A DNA stretch of 64,000 bases, taken from NCBI RefSeq assembly GCF_030053895.1, contig NZ_CP125781.1, positions 992,001 to 1,056,000 of the forward strand, read 5' to 3'. Below are positions 25,056 to 34,192 of this stretch, piece by piece. Origin of the DNA: Trabulsiella odontotermitis (GTDB lineage Bacteria; Pseudomonadota; Gammaproteobacteria; Enterobacterales; Enterobacteriaceae). Both the position numbers and the translations under genes were made by a program. The notes beneath the pieces were generated by a model. It saw only the letters and a program-made list of their open reading frames with translations. It ran no database searches and was not told where the DNA came from. Each line of letters starts with the position of its first letter. The stretch's first letter is position 1.

Positions 25056-25844
25056 TCAGGACTCATCCGGTTCAGCAACAATCACCTCGATTTTTTCCTG
25101 CTCCAGCAATTGACTGAATGCCGCTGGCGGACGCGCATCGGTGATAAAGGCTTTGACCTTGCGCGCGTTGCCAATGGAAACCGCCGCTGAGGCCTGGAAC
25201 TTGGTGTGATCGGCTACCAGCAATGTATGACGCGCGTTGGCGATCATCGTTTTCGCAATGGTGGCTTCGTTGACGTCAAATTCCAGTAACGTTCCGTCGC
25301 TCTCAATTGCACCGATACTGGTGATCAGATAGTCGGCACGGAAATCCTCAATAAAATTTACTGCCGCCGGACCGACAATGCCGCCGTTATGGGCGCGCAA
25401 TGTGCCGCCAGGCACCATCACTTCCAGATCCGGATTCTTATAAAGGATCTGCGCAACCCGCAGGCTGTTGGTGATGATGCGCATGTCATGCCGTGACAGC
25501 AGCGCTCTGGCGACGGCTTCGACGGTCGTGCCGATGGTGATGAAAACAGTACAACGTTCAGGAAGGCAATCGACAACCGCTTCCGCCATCGCGCGCTTTT
25601 CCTGCGTCAATGACAGCTCGCGTTGTTCGAACGCGATATTCATTACGCTGGAAACACGTCCTGCGCCACCGTGATGCCGGGTAATCAGTCCCTGTTCACT
25701 GAGCTTGCGGATATCCCGACGCACGGTTTGCGTCGAAACCTCCAGCAGTTGCGCCAGATCCTCAATGTTCATATAGCCACGTTCAGTAATGTAATGAACG
25801 AGCTGATCGTGTCGAGGATTCCCGGTCAGTTCGGTAATACTCAT
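25056..25844 (-). CDS. DeoR-family regulator, CsqR/YihW homologue
   Basis: 262 residues. MSITELTGNPRHDQLVHYITERGYMN, HTH segment LLEVSTQTVRRDIRKLSEQGLITRHHGGAG and sensor IGTTVEAVARALL and IVGPAAVNFIEDFRADYL follow E. coli YihW (CsqR) closely as I recall that sequence. CsqR represses the sulfoquinovose genes and responds to sulfoquinovose and related compounds. Here it follows the kinase gene by about 39 bp on the same strand, as in yihV-yihW. This homology is one of several reasons for reading the surrounding cluster as sulfosugar catabolism. Confidence 0.88.
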   Translation of the reverse strand: MSITELTGNPRHDQLVHYITERGYMNIEDLAQLLEVSTQTVRRDIRKLSEQGLITRHHGGAGRVSSVMNIAFEQRELSLTQEKRAMAEAVVDCLPERCTVFITIGTTVEAVARALLSRHDMRIITNSLRVAQILYKNPDLEVMVPGGTLRAHNGGIVGPAAVNFIEDFRADYLITSIGAIESDGTLLEFDVNEATIAKTMIANARHTLLVADHTKFQASAAVSIGNARKVKAFITDARPPAAFSQLLEQEKIEVIVAEPDES

Positions 25845-25883
25845 GCGCTCTCCTGTAGTCTTCCGTAAAAGGACGTGCTTATT

Positions 25884-26780
25884 TTACCTGTAAAGTGACA
25901 AAAATGACTCTGTTTGATCACGATTAGGAATGCCTGCGCGTCCGCCGGGTTGCGTACACTTCAGCGCCGCCACTGCCGATGAGAACCGAACAGCCTGTTC
26001 CAGCGGCATTTTTTCTGCTAATGCCAGCGCCATCGCGCCGTGAAAGACATCCCCCGCGCCGGTGGTGTCAACAACATTGACAGAAAAGGAGGGCAGATGA
26101 CAGAAATGATCACCGTTCAGCCACAGCGTTCCTTCCTGGCCTTGCGTCACGCACACTGTTCCATCGGTCTGCTGCGCGGCTCGCGCCAGGCCTGGACGCG
26201 GCTCCTTATTTCCGCTCATACGCGCCAGACCTGGCGTTGAGAAGACGGCGTAATCGGCCAGAGCGACCAGTGGGGTCATGTCCTGCGGCGTGACGTCGGC
26301 ATCCAGCAGCGTGGGTACGCTCGCCTTGCGCGCCAGCGTAAATGCCCGCGCGGTACCGTCATGCCAGCGTACATCCGCCAGCACCATGTCGTAACAGGAA
26401 AAATCAATGTCCTCCAGCCAGTCTGCGTTCTGCGGCAAATCGGGGCTGGGGTAGTTGACAATAATGCGTTCCCCTTGCTGGTCAACCAGAATGGCGGACT
26501 GCGACGAGCGTGCGCCAGGAAATACACGACAGTAGCGCGTGTTCACGCCCCACTGCGCCAGCTCAAGCCGTAACGTCTGACCACAGCTGTCATCCCCTAC
26601 GCGGCCAATAAAATCCACCTCCGCACCGAGCCGGGCGATAGCCACCGCCGCCGTCGCTGCCGGGCCACCGCCGGTCTCCAGGTATTCATTCGCCTGATAT
26701 TTGCCACCTTCTGTGGGCAGGCTGGCAAGGCTGTAGATCCTGTCCTGCACGGCGATGCCAACACATGCAATTCTGGTCAT
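25884..26780 (-). CDS. yihV: PfkB-family kinase, sulfofructose kinase (YihV) homologue
   Basis: 298 residues, the same length as YihV, which phosphorylates 6-deoxy-6-sulfofructose at C1. RIACVGIAVQDRIY, GGGPAATAAVAIARLGA and the PfkB signature VVDTTGAGDVFHGA with its catalytic Asp are present. Residues reported for sulfonate recognition in the E. coli enzyme fall at the same numbers here: Lys27, Asn109 (IIVNY) and Arg138 (LADVRWH). I cite these from memory of the published structure. First gene of the minus-strand pair with the CsqR homologue, divergent from the reductase/aldolase operon, exactly as yihV is to yihU in E. coli. Confidence 0.88.
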   Translation of the reverse strand: MTRIACVGIAVQDRIYSLASLPTEGGKYQANEYLETGGGPAATAAVAIARLGAEVDFIGRVGDDSCGQTLRLELAQWGVNTRYCRVFPGARSSQSAILVDQQGERIIVNYPSPDLPQNADWLEDIDFSCYDMVLADVRWHDGTARAFTLARKASVPTLLDADVTPQDMTPLVALADYAVFSTPGLARMSGNKEPRPGLARAAQQTDGTVCVTQGQEGTLWLNGDHFCHLPSFSVNVVDTTGAGDVFHGAMALALAEKMPLEQAVRFSSAVAALKCTQPGGRAGIPNRDQTESFLSLYR

Positions 26781-26951
26781 CTCTGTTAACTCCCTTAGTT
26801 TTTTGTTTGTTAATGCTCATTTTAATGACACAAATGATCAGATTGGTGATGAATGTCATGTTTTTAACCAGAAATTACAAATATGCTCAAAAACAGACGA
26901 GAGTGATTCCTTATTTGTGACTTTTTTACCACTCATTAGCAGGAGAGCGTT
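26781..26951. promoter_or_regulatory. divergent promoter region of the sulfosugar cluster
   Basis: 171 bp, AT-rich, between the kinase and reductase genes. An inverted repeat TCATTT-N9-AAATGA lies at 26817-26837 and could be a binding site for the CsqR homologue. I cannot place -10/-35 elements with confidence. Confidence 0.4.
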
Positions 26952-27842
26952 ATGACAACGATCGCGTTTCTTGGGCTGGGTCAGATGGGAAGCCCCATGG
27001 CCAGTAATTTACTGGCGAAAGGCCATCAGTTGCGGGTGTTCGACCTGAACCCGGACGCGGTGCGTCAGCTGGTAGATAACGGCGCAACAGCGGCACATAC
27101 GCCCGCAGAAGCGGCAAAGGGGGCGGAATTCATTATCACCATGCTGCCGAACGGCGACATCGTGCGCCAGGTACTGACCGGCGCTGATGGTGTTTGCGAT
27201 ACCGCCTCACCACAGTCGCTGGTGATCGACATGTCCACCATCCACCCGTTGCAAACGGACGCGCTCATTGCAGAGCTGCACGACCGTGGCATCGCCATGA
27301 TGGACGCGCCGGTGGGGCGCACCTCGGATAACGCCAAAGATGGCACCCTGCTGATTCTGGCGGGCGGTACGGCAGAGCAGGTTGAACGAGCTCGCCTGGT
27401 GTTGATGTGCATGGGGTCGGAGCTGGTGGAAGCAGGCGGGCCGGGCATGGGGATCCGCGTGAAGCTGATTAACAACTATATGAGCATCGCGCTCAACGCA
27501 CTCTCTGCCGAAGCGGCAGTGCTGTGCGAATCGCTGGGGCTGTCGCTCGACGTCGCCATCAGGGTGATGAGCGGTACCGCCGCAGGGAAGGGGCACTTCA
27601 CCACCACCTGGCCGGGCAAAGTGCTGAAGGGCGATCTCTCCCCGGCGTTTATGGTTGATCTGGCGCTCAAAGATTTGCGCATCGCGGTGGACGTTGCGCA
27701 ACAGACAGGCGCGCCGCTCGGCATGGGGAAAGTCGCCGAACTTTATTATCGTTCCGCCAGCGAAGACGGGCGTGGCCGTCAGGACTGGAGCGCGCTGCTG
27801 TCGCAGGTTCGCCACCTGGCGGGGCGCACGGACGTACAGTAA
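26952..27842 (+). CDS. yihU: sulfolactaldehyde reductase (YihU) homologue
   Basis: 296 residues of the beta-hydroxyacid dehydrogenase family. The N-terminal Rossmann motif is FLGLGQMGSPMASNL; the catalytic lysine lies in VKLINNYMS (Lys171). Arg123, Asn174 and Ser178, which I recall as the sulfolactaldehyde-binding set of E. coli YihU, are all conserved at the same numbers. The enzyme reduces 3-sulfolactaldehyde to 2,3-dihydroxypropane-1-sulfonate with NADH. It leads the plus-strand operon and is preceded by AGGAGAG. The conserved sulfonate-binding residues argue that the cluster handles a sulfonated sugar rather than an ordinary one. Confidence 0.88.
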   Translation: MTTIAFLGLGQMGSPMASNLLAKGHQLRVFDLNPDAVRQLVDNGATAAHTPAEAAKGAEFIITMLPNGDIVRQVLTGADGVCDTASPQSLVIDMSTIHPLQTDALIAELHDRGIAMMDAPVGRTSDNAKDGTLLILAGGTAEQVERARLVLMCMGSELVEAGGPGMGIRVKLINNYMSIALNALSAEAAVLCESLGLSLDVAIRVMSGTAAGKGHFTTTWPGKVLKGDLSPAFMVDLALKDLRIAVDVAQQTGAPLGMGKVAELYYRSASEDGRGRQDWSALLSQVRHLAGRTDVQ

Positions 27843-27867
27843 TTTTTAGTCTACAACGGGAGTAAAT

Positions 27868-28755
27868 ATGTCTAACCAGAAGAGTCCTTACAGCCTGAAC
27901 GATATCGCCCGACCGGGTGGCGGTTTTGCCATGCTGGCGGTGGATCAGCGTGAAGCCATGCGCCTGATGTTCCAGGCCGCAGGCCAGCCGACGCCAGTTG
28001 CCGACAGCGTACTGACTGAATTTAAAGTGGCGGCGACCCGTATTCTGTCGCCGTGGGCCTCAGCCGTGCTGGCGGACAAACAGTTTTGTCTTGATGAGAT
28101 TGTCGCCCAGGGCGCAGTGGCTGAAACCTGCGGGCTGATCGTTGCGGCTGACCGTTTCCTGCCGGGCAACGGCATTCCGGTGGATAGCGTCGACATCGAC
28201 ATGGACATCGATCCGCATGCCGCGCGGGCAATGGGTGCAAAAGCCATGAAACTGCTGGTGCTGTGGCGTCAGGATGAACCGGCGGAGCAGCGCCTGGCGA
28301 TGGTCGATACCTTCGTTGAACGCTGCCGGAGCGCCGGGCTGGTCAGCATTATTGAGCCGGTGGTGCGTCCGCCACGTCGGGGTGCCGCGTTTGATCGGGA
28401 AGCGGCCATTATTGCGGCAGCGGCGGAACTGGGCGACACCGGGGCCGATCTCTATAAAGCCGAGATGCCGTTGGGCGGTAAAGGTGAGGCGAGCACTTTG
28501 CTGGCGGCCTGCCAGAAGTTGAACGATCGCATGAAAATGCCGTGGGTCATTCTCTCGTCCGGCGTGGAGGCTGACATTTTTGGCCGCGCGGTGCGTATTG
28601 CGATGCAAGGCGGTGCTTCCGGTTTCCTCGCCGGTCGCGCGGTATGGGCGTCGGTTATCGGTGCGCAGGATCCACAAACAATGCTTCGCGATGTTTCCGT
28701 GCCGCGCCTGCAGCGTCTGGCAGAAATCGTTGATGAAGGTATGGCTCAGCGCTAA
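27868..28755 (+). CDS. yihT: sulfofructose-phosphate aldolase (YihT) homologue
   Basis: 295 residues, class I aldolase of the YihT/LacD family. The Schiff-base lysine is Lys197 in GADLYKAEMPL. GGFAMLAVDQREAMRLMF, IIEPVVRPPRRG and the C-terminal ASGFLAGRAVWASV phosphate/sulfonate-site segment match YihT. It splits sulfofructose-1-phosphate into DHAP and sulfolactaldehyde. Located 25 bp after the reductase with a GGGAG ribosome site, so translated from the same message. Confidence 0.88.
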   Translation: MSNQKSPYSLNDIARPGGGFAMLAVDQREAMRLMFQAAGQPTPVADSVLTEFKVAATRILSPWASAVLADKQFCLDEIVAQGAVAETCGLIVAADRFLPGNGIPVDSVDIDMDIDPHAARAMGAKAMKLLVLWRQDEPAEQRLAMVDTFVERCRSAGLVSIIEPVVRPPRRGAAFDREAAIIAAAAELGDTGADLYKAEMPLGGKGEASTLLAACQKLNDRMKMPWVILSSGVEADIFGRAVRIAMQGGASGFLAGRAVWASVIGAQDPQTMLRDVSVPRLQRLAEIVDEGMAQR

Positions 28756-28788
28756 TCCTCGCGATGTCAGCGCTCCTGGAGAATAACC

Positions 28789-29805
28789 ATGGATAAAATT
28801 ACGCAAGTGCTCTTTTCCGACATCGGGAAGGTCACGACTCAGTATATTGAACAACCGCATCAGGCGCTTAAGCCGAACGAAGTGCGCATCGCGCCTGTGT
28901 TTTATGGCATCTGCGGTTCCGATCTTCACGTCCTGAAAGGCGGACATCCTTTCGCTAAACCGCCCGTTGTGCCAGGGCATGAAATCGCTGCACGGGTGCT
29001 GGAAGTGGGCAACGCCGTCAGTAATGTCAGGCCGGGCGACCATGTGGTGGTTGACCCGATCATGGCCTGTATGGAATGCCGGGCCTGCAAAGCCGGGCGC
29101 TTTAACCTCTGCGAGCCGCCGCAGGTTGCCGGATTCCGCGCGCCGGGGTTTGCCCGCTCACAACACATCGTCCCGGCGCGTAACTGCCATGTCGCACCGC
29201 CATCCTTACCCCTGAAGGTGCTGGCGTTTGCTGAACCTGCCGCCTGTGCGCGCCACTGCGTCAACCGGATGCCGGACGCCGCGCGGGAAGATGTGCTGGT
29301 GATTGGCGCAGGCACCATCGGGCTGTCGATTGTGCAGGCACTGCGCATTATGGGCGCCGGACGTATAACGGTCATTGAGCCGGACAGCGCCAAACGTGCG
29401 CTGGCGCTGAAACTGGGCGCGGCGGCGGTCTGGGCACCAGGCGAACTGGATGCCGATGCCCGCTTCACCGGCGTTATCGACGTCGTTGCCGCGCAGGCCA
29501 CACTGAATGAAGCCTGCACCCGCGTTTACGCTGGCGGCACGGTGGTGTGCATGGGCGTCCCAAGCGGCCCGCGTGAAATTCCGCTGCCGATGATGCAGCG
29601 TTTCGAACGTGATCTGCTCAACTCCGGCATGTACGTTCCGGCGGATTTCGACGCAGTGATCGAATGGCTGGCCGACGGACGTTTCGATACTCGCGAGCTG
29701 GTGACCGATCTTTTCCCGGTCAGCGAAGCCGAAAGCGCCTTTGCGCGTGCGCAGCAAAATGACTCAATAAAAGTCATGCTGCAGTTTGAAGACATTGATT
29801 TTTGA
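28789..29805 (+). CDS. zinc-dependent MDR-family alcohol/polyol dehydrogenase
   Basis: 338 residues. Catalytic zinc ligands Cys42 (ICGSD) and His64-Glu65 (PGHE); structural zinc cysteines 94, 97, 100 and 108; Rossmann motif VLVIGAGTIGLSIV near residue 165. The family includes sorbitol, threonine and galactitol-phosphate dehydrogenases. It has no counterpart in the E. coli yih cluster, which has isomerase YihS and glucosidase YihQ instead. Placed behind the aldolase gene, it may oxidise a sulfonated polyol to the ketose that the kinase accepts, or act on a glycoside. That role is inference. Confidence 0.87.
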   Translation: MDKITQVLFSDIGKVTTQYIEQPHQALKPNEVRIAPVFYGICGSDLHVLKGGHPFAKPPVVPGHEIAARVLEVGNAVSNVRPGDHVVVDPIMACMECRACKAGRFNLCEPPQVAGFRAPGFARSQHIVPARNCHVAPPSLPLKVLAFAEPAACARHCVNRMPDAAREDVLVIGAGTIGLSIVQALRIMGAGRITVIEPDSAKRALALKLGAAAVWAPGELDADARFTGVIDVVAAQATLNEACTRVYAGGTVVCMGVPSGPREIPLPMMQRFERDLLNSGMYVPADFDAVIEWLADGRFDTRELVTDLFPVSEAESAFARAQQNDSIKVMLQFEDIDF

Positions 29806-29864
29806 CCTCTGCGGGCACCGCCTCGCGCGGTGCCGCCCTACAATTTTTGCAACAGGAGGCTGCG

Positions 29865-31292
29865 ATGAGTCACATCACCAGTCCAGTGTCTTACCCGGTC
29901 AGCAGACCGCAGGATGTTATTGATATCGTCAATAAAAATAACGCGGTAAATGCCAACATCTGGATCATTTTTATCGCCCTTGGCGGGATCCTGATCGACG
30001 CTTATCAGGCGGCGATGGTGGGGTTTGGCAATAAATATATCGCCGCGCAGTTCGGCATTTCGCCGGGCCTTGCCGCAACGGTCAACGCCTCAGTGCTGGT
30101 GGCCGCGCTTATCGGCGGGCTGCTGGCAAACCGGGTGATTAACCGCTTTGGTCAGCGTCGCGCATTTCTCATCGGCATGGCGCTCTGTACGCTGGGCGCC
30201 GCGCTGGTGGCGGTCGCGCCGAATATCTGGTGGGTGCTGGTGTGCCGCGTCATTATGGGCTTTGGTCTGGGGATCGATTTCCCGCTGGCGACGAACGCGG
30301 TGGCGGAATTACGTGGCTCCACATCGAAGAAAACCGGCACCTCGGTTAACCTCTGGCAGATGGCCTGGTATGTCTCCACGACGGTGGTCTATCTGGTGCT
30401 GCTGCCCCTGCTGTTTGCGGGGGTAGCCGAAGAACAGCTGTGGCGTTACGGCATCTTTGTCGGGGCCATCTTCGCAGTCATCTTTATGGTGCTGCGCTAT
30501 GTCTTTATCGGCGAATCGGCGATGTGGGCGGCGCGTGTCGGGCGCTATGAAGAGGCTTGTGCCATTCTGCAAAAACGGTATGGCGTGCAGGCGCGAGTGG
30601 TGGCGGAGTCCATCGTCGATGTAGCGCAGAAACCGGAAACTAAAATCCGTGGCGGTTATGGCATTCTCTTTAATAATCGCTACCGTAAACGCACCATTCT
30701 GGGCTGCGTGGTCGCCACCATGCAGGCGTGGCAATACAACGCGGTTGGGGTTTATTTGCCGTTAACGCTGGCAGGCATTCTCAGCGGTGGGCTGGCGGGC
30801 GCGCTGTCGGGATCGGCGGTGGTGAACGCGCTGTGCGGGATCACCGGCGGGCTTATCGGTTCGTTAATCCTTCAGCGTTTTGGTACCCGTTTACAGTCCA
30901 TGTATGGCTTCGCCTTTGTCACCCTGGCTTTGCTGGCGCTGGGCTCGCTGGCGACGACCAACCCGTGGCTGTCGCTCGGGCTGCTGGGCGCGATTATTTT
31001 CTTCCATTCTGCAGGGCCGGGCGGGCTGGGCATGACCATCTCCACACTCTCTTATCCGCCATCTATTCGCCCGACCGGCGTCGGTTTCGCGCGAGCTATT
31101 ATGCGTACCGGGGCGATCGCCGGGTTGATTTTCTGGCCCATGCTGTGGGGAAGCCTGAATACCGATGCCTTCTACTGGCTGGCGCTGGTGCCGTTCATCG
31201 GGTTCATCACCTGCGTGCTGATTAAATGGGAACCGCTGGGCGCCAATGTCGATGCGGAGGACGCCCAGGTACTCGCTGAGCTGGAAAAATAA
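29865..31292 (+). CDS. MFS sugar-porter-like carrier
   Basis: 475 residues from the ATG preceded by AGGAGG; an upstream extension of the frame to 29802 has no ribosome site. Twelve hydrophobic segments, with GGILIDAYQAAMVGFGNKYI and GLLANRVINRFGQRRAFLIG in the first half. The E. coli sulfoquinovose cluster uses GPH-type carriers (YihO, YihP), so this is a substitution of the transport system. Importer of the cluster's substrate or exporter of the three-carbon sulfonate are both possible. Confidence 0.85.
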   Translation: MSHITSPVSYPVSRPQDVIDIVNKNNAVNANIWIIFIALGGILIDAYQAAMVGFGNKYIAAQFGISPGLAATVNASVLVAALIGGLLANRVINRFGQRRAFLIGMALCTLGAALVAVAPNIWWVLVCRVIMGFGLGIDFPLATNAVAELRGSTSKKTGTSVNLWQMAWYVSTTVVYLVLLPLLFAGVAEEQLWRYGIFVGAIFAVIFMVLRYVFIGESAMWAARVGRYEEACAILQKRYGVQARVVAESIVDVAQKPETKIRGGYGILFNNRYRKRTILGCVVATMQAWQYNAVGVYLPLTLAGILSGGLAGALSGSAVVNALCGITGGLIGSLILQRFGTRLQSMYGFAFVTLALLALGSLATTNPWLSLGLLGAIIFFHSAGPGGLGMTISTLSYPPSIRPTGVGFARAIMRTGAIAGLIFWPMLWGSLNTDAFYWLALVPFIGFITCVLIKWEPLGANVDAEDAQVLAELEK

Positions 31293-31298
31293 TAATAA

Positions 31299-31324
31299 GG
31301 CGCGCTGGCAGGTACCAGCGCGCC
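31299..31324 (+). promoter_or_regulatory. strong intra-operon hairpin without T run
   Basis: GGCGCGCTGG and CCAGCGCGCC form a perfect 10-bp stem with a 6-nt loop, between the two carrier genes. Lacking a T run it is unlikely to terminate fully; it may protect or process the message and lower expression of the second carrier and the mutarotase. Confidence 0.6.
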
Positions 31325-31358
31325 TCGTCTGCTTCTCGCCGACACGGAGGAGAATACG

Positions 31359-32705
31359 ATGTCTGAAATAACCCACAGCGGGCTGAGCGGTAAAGCGATG
31401 CGACGCGTCGTGATGGGCAGCTTTGCCGGCGCGCTACTGGAGTGGTACGACTTTTTTATCTTCGGTACGGCTGCCGGTCTGGTGTTTGCCCCGCTCTTTT
31501 TTCCCGACAGTGACCCCTGGATTGGGTTGATAGCTGCCTTTGCCACCTTCGGCGTGGGGTTTCTGACGCGTCCGCTGGGCGGCATCGTTTTCGGCCATTT
31601 CGGCGATAAAGTCGGGCGAAAAATGACCCTCATCTGGACGCTCGGTATCGTTGGCGTCTCGACCTTTCTGATTGGCTTCATCCCGACCTATAAAGAGATT
31701 GGCGTCTGGGCGCCGTTGACGCTGATGTTGCTGCGCCTGATCCAGGGTTTTGGCCTCGGCGGTGAATACGGCGGCGCGGCATTAATGACCATTGAATCAG
31801 CGCCAGAATCGAAGCGTGGTTTTCTTGGCTCGCTGCCGCAGACCGCAGCTTCAGCGGGGATCATGCTGGCAACCGGTGTGTTTGCGCTTTGTAACCACTT
31901 CATGACCCAGGAGCAGTTCCTTTCCTGGGGCTGGCGCATTCCGTTCTGGCTGTCATCGGTGATGCTGGCGGTGGGAATGTTTATTCGCCTGCATACGGAA
32001 GAGACGCTCGATTTCCAGAAACAGCGTAAACCAGCAACGAAGGAGAAATCCCGCCTGCCGCTGTTCGAGCTGTTTCGCCATCACCCGCGCAACATTTTGC
32101 TGGCGCTGGGTGCGCGGCTGGCGGAAAGCGTGTCATCAAATATCATCAATGCGTTCGGCATTGTCTATATTTCCAGCCAACTGGCGTTGTCGCGCGATAT
32201 CCCGTTGACCGGGATGCTGATCGCCTCCGCCATCGGTATTCTGTGTTGCCCGCTAATGGGGTGGATTTCAGACCGCGTCGGCCAGCGAAAAATCTACCTG
32301 CTGGGCGCCGGGTTCTGCGTTCTGTTCGCGTTTCCATTCTTTCTGCTACTCGGCACCAAAAGCACACTGATTATCTGGTGCAGCATGATTATCGGTTACA
32401 ACCTCGGGCCGACGATGATGTTCGCCGTGCAGCCGACGCTGTTTACCCGCATGTTCGGCACCCATGTGCGCTACACCGGACTGTCATTTGCCTACCAGTT
32501 TTCCGCGATTCTCGGCGGAATGAGTCCGCTGATTGCCTCCAGTCTGCTGGCCCTGGGCGATGGCGAGCCGTGGTATGTCGCGCTGTTCCTGTTCCTTATC
32601 TCGGTGTTGTCGTTTGTTTGTGTCTGGCTCATTACGCCGCACCAGACGCCGGATCACGCCGGGCAGGATAAACCGCTTTCGCATCACCAGGGAACCTCAC
32701 TATGA
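31359..32705 (+). CDS. MFS carrier of the metabolite:H+ symporter (MHS) type
   Basis: 448 residues. VVMGSFAGALLEWYDFFIFGTAAGLVF, GFLTRPLGGIVFGHFGDKVGRK and LRLIQGFGLGGEYGGAALM are classic for the ProP/KgtP/ShiA family. It follows the hairpin after the first carrier and overlaps the mutarotase start by four bases. Members import organic anions with protons; in this cluster it could move the sulfonated substrate or the dihydroxypropanesulfonate product. Confidence 0.88.
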   Translation: MSEITHSGLSGKAMRRVVMGSFAGALLEWYDFFIFGTAAGLVFAPLFFPDSDPWIGLIAAFATFGVGFLTRPLGGIVFGHFGDKVGRKMTLIWTLGIVGVSTFLIGFIPTYKEIGVWAPLTLMLLRLIQGFGLGGEYGGAALMTIESAPESKRGFLGSLPQTAASAGIMLATGVFALCNHFMTQEQFLSWGWRIPFWLSSVMLAVGMFIRLHTEETLDFQKQRKPATKEKSRLPLFELFRHHPRNILLALGARLAESVSSNIINAFGIVYISSQLALSRDIPLTGMLIASAIGILCCPLMGWISDRVGQRKIYLLGAGFCVLFAFPFFLLLGTKSTLIIWCSMIIGYNLGPTMMFAVQPTLFTRMFGTHVRYTGLSFAYQFSAILGGMSPLIASSLLALGDGEPWYVALFLFLISVLSFVCVWLITPHQTPDHAGQDKPLSHHQGTSL

Positions 32706-33583
32706 ACAAAGACTTTTCGACCGATCACCGGCTGGCGCTGCTGCGTGCATTTGACGCCCCTTGGCCAGGCCCGCAGGGTGACATCATCGTTCTTCAGCAA
32801 GGCCATCTGACGCTGCACGTCAATGCACAGGATGGCGCGCGCATCACATCGCTCCAGGCGTTTGGCATGGAGGTGTTGCGTCAGTGGCATTCGGAGCGAC
32901 GCGCTTTCCAGTATGGCTGTTTTCCGATGGTGCCGTGGGCCGGGCGGCTCGGTAACGCCACGCTGGTTTTCGGCGGACATGCGTATCCATTACCGGCCAA
33001 TAAACCACCGCATGCGCTGCACGGTATGGCCTGCTATACCGCCTGGGAAGTGGTGGAGCGAAGCCCCAGCCGGGTAACGCTGCGTATGACGCTCGGGCAT
33101 CCGTGGCCGTGGGCGGGCGACGTGCTATACACTATCTCGCTGGATAACGACGCCGTTTGTCTGCGGCTGGTGATCCGCTCCGCGCAGGGGCGTTTTCCAG
33201 CGTCTGCGGGCTGGCACCCGTGGTTTAATAAAATCGTTGGCGGTGAAGCGTTGCAGATTGAATTTTCGCCGGACTGGCTGGAGGAGCCGGGTGACAACGA
33301 ATTGCCAACCGGCAGGCGGATCCCACCTCGCCCGGGGCCATGGGACGATGCGTTCGGTTTCCATCAGGGCGTGGATGTTATGCTGCGCTGGCCCGGACGT
33401 CTGCAGATGCATATGACTTCGCCGGCACACAGCCTGGTGGTGTTTGATAAGCAACCAGATGCGGCCTGCGTGAATCCGCTGACGCAGGCACCCGATGGTA
33501 TCAACCGTGATCCTGACTGCGTGACGCCCGATGCGCCGCTGGTTCTGGAAACCCGCTGGCTGTTTGCAACAGATCCGCAGTAA
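32702..33583 (+). CDS. aldose 1-epimerase-family protein (YihR-like mutarotase)
   Basis: 293 residues. Galactose mutarotase fold with FPMVPWAGRLGNATLVF, the His in PHALHGMACYTAWEV, and SAGWHPWFNK with the second catalytic His. The last acid residue region is FDKQPDAACVNPLTQAPDGIN. The E. coli sulfoquinovose cluster contains the homologue YihR, reported as a sulfoquinovose mutarotase, so it fits the assignment and indicates that a cyclic sugar form is handled. The ATG overlaps the previous stop (ATGA). Last gene of the operon. Confidence 0.85.
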   Translation: MNKDFSTDHRLALLRAFDAPWPGPQGDIIVLQQGHLTLHVNAQDGARITSLQAFGMEVLRQWHSERRAFQYGCFPMVPWAGRLGNATLVFGGHAYPLPANKPPHALHGMACYTAWEVVERSPSRVTLRMTLGHPWPWAGDVLYTISLDNDAVCLRLVIRSAQGRFPASAGWHPWFNKIVGGEALQIEFSPDWLEEPGDNELPTGRRIPPRPGPWDDAFGFHQGVDVMLRWPGRLQMHMTSPAHSLVVFDKQPDAACVNPLTQAPDGINRDPDCVTPDAPLVLETRWLFATDPQ

Positions 33584-33837
33584 GAAAAAAGATGAAAATT
33601 TAAATCAGAATGAATGCTGAGATCGGATTATTTACCATCTTTTATGAATAATCCGTTTTTATTATTTATTTAAAAGATTTATTTTGATCGAAAATCCCAA
33701 AGTGACCTTATTATTTCAGCTTTTTTATATCCCCGGGGAATGTGACATGCGACAAGGAAATAACGAGTCGCTATAAATAGAATTTTATTTGTCAGGATGA
33801 CGTGTTCTGACTCACTACATTTATCATTGAGGGATTT
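33584..33837. other. AT-rich intergenic region, no gene seen
   Basis: 254 bp between the mutarotase and the small exported protein. Presumably holds the promoter of the latter; no clear terminator for the sulfosugar operon is visible. Confidence 0.4.
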
Positions 33838-34122
33838 ATGAAAAAAGCATTATTAGCAATGTTGTTAGTTTCTGCTGCGTCGGCTTCTTACGCAGCTGAT
33901 GTGAGTCCGACTTGCCAGAAGTACTTTGACTCCGTTGAAAACTTTATTGAAATGGCGAAAGCGCACCCGGAAGCGAAAGCACAAGTTGATACGTTGAAAA
34001 CGCAGTTTGAGCAAAGTAAAACACAAATTACCACACTTCCGGCTGAATCTCAGGAGCAGGCTTGCAAACCAGCTCTGGATGCAATGGAGCAGGTGACTGC
34101 TCAGCTGAAAGCAGCAAAATAA
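33838..34122 (+). CDS. DUF5339-like small exported protein
   Basis: 94 residues. Signal peptide MKKALLAMLLVSAASASYA, then a helical mature part with two cysteines (PTCQKYF and EQACKPAL) that could form a disulfide. TTGAGGGA stands before the ATG. The appearance matches the DUF5339 family; function unknown, periplasmic. Monocistronic, with its own terminator. Confidence 0.75.
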   Translation: MKKALLAMLLVSAASASYAADVSPTCQKYFDSVENFIEMAKAHPEAKAQVDTLKTQFEQSKTQITTLPAESQEQACKPALDAMEQVTAQLKAAK

Positions 34123-34164
34123 GACAGATACAGGGAATGGGGAAAATACCCCTGCGCTAAAAGT

Positions 34165-34192
34165 AAAGAGAGCCGTAATGGCTCTCTTTTTT
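34165..34192 (+). terminator. Rho-independent terminator
   Basis: AAAGAGAGCC and GGCTCTCTTT pair around GTAAT, followed by T. The A-rich left side may make it work in both directions. Confidence 0.9.
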
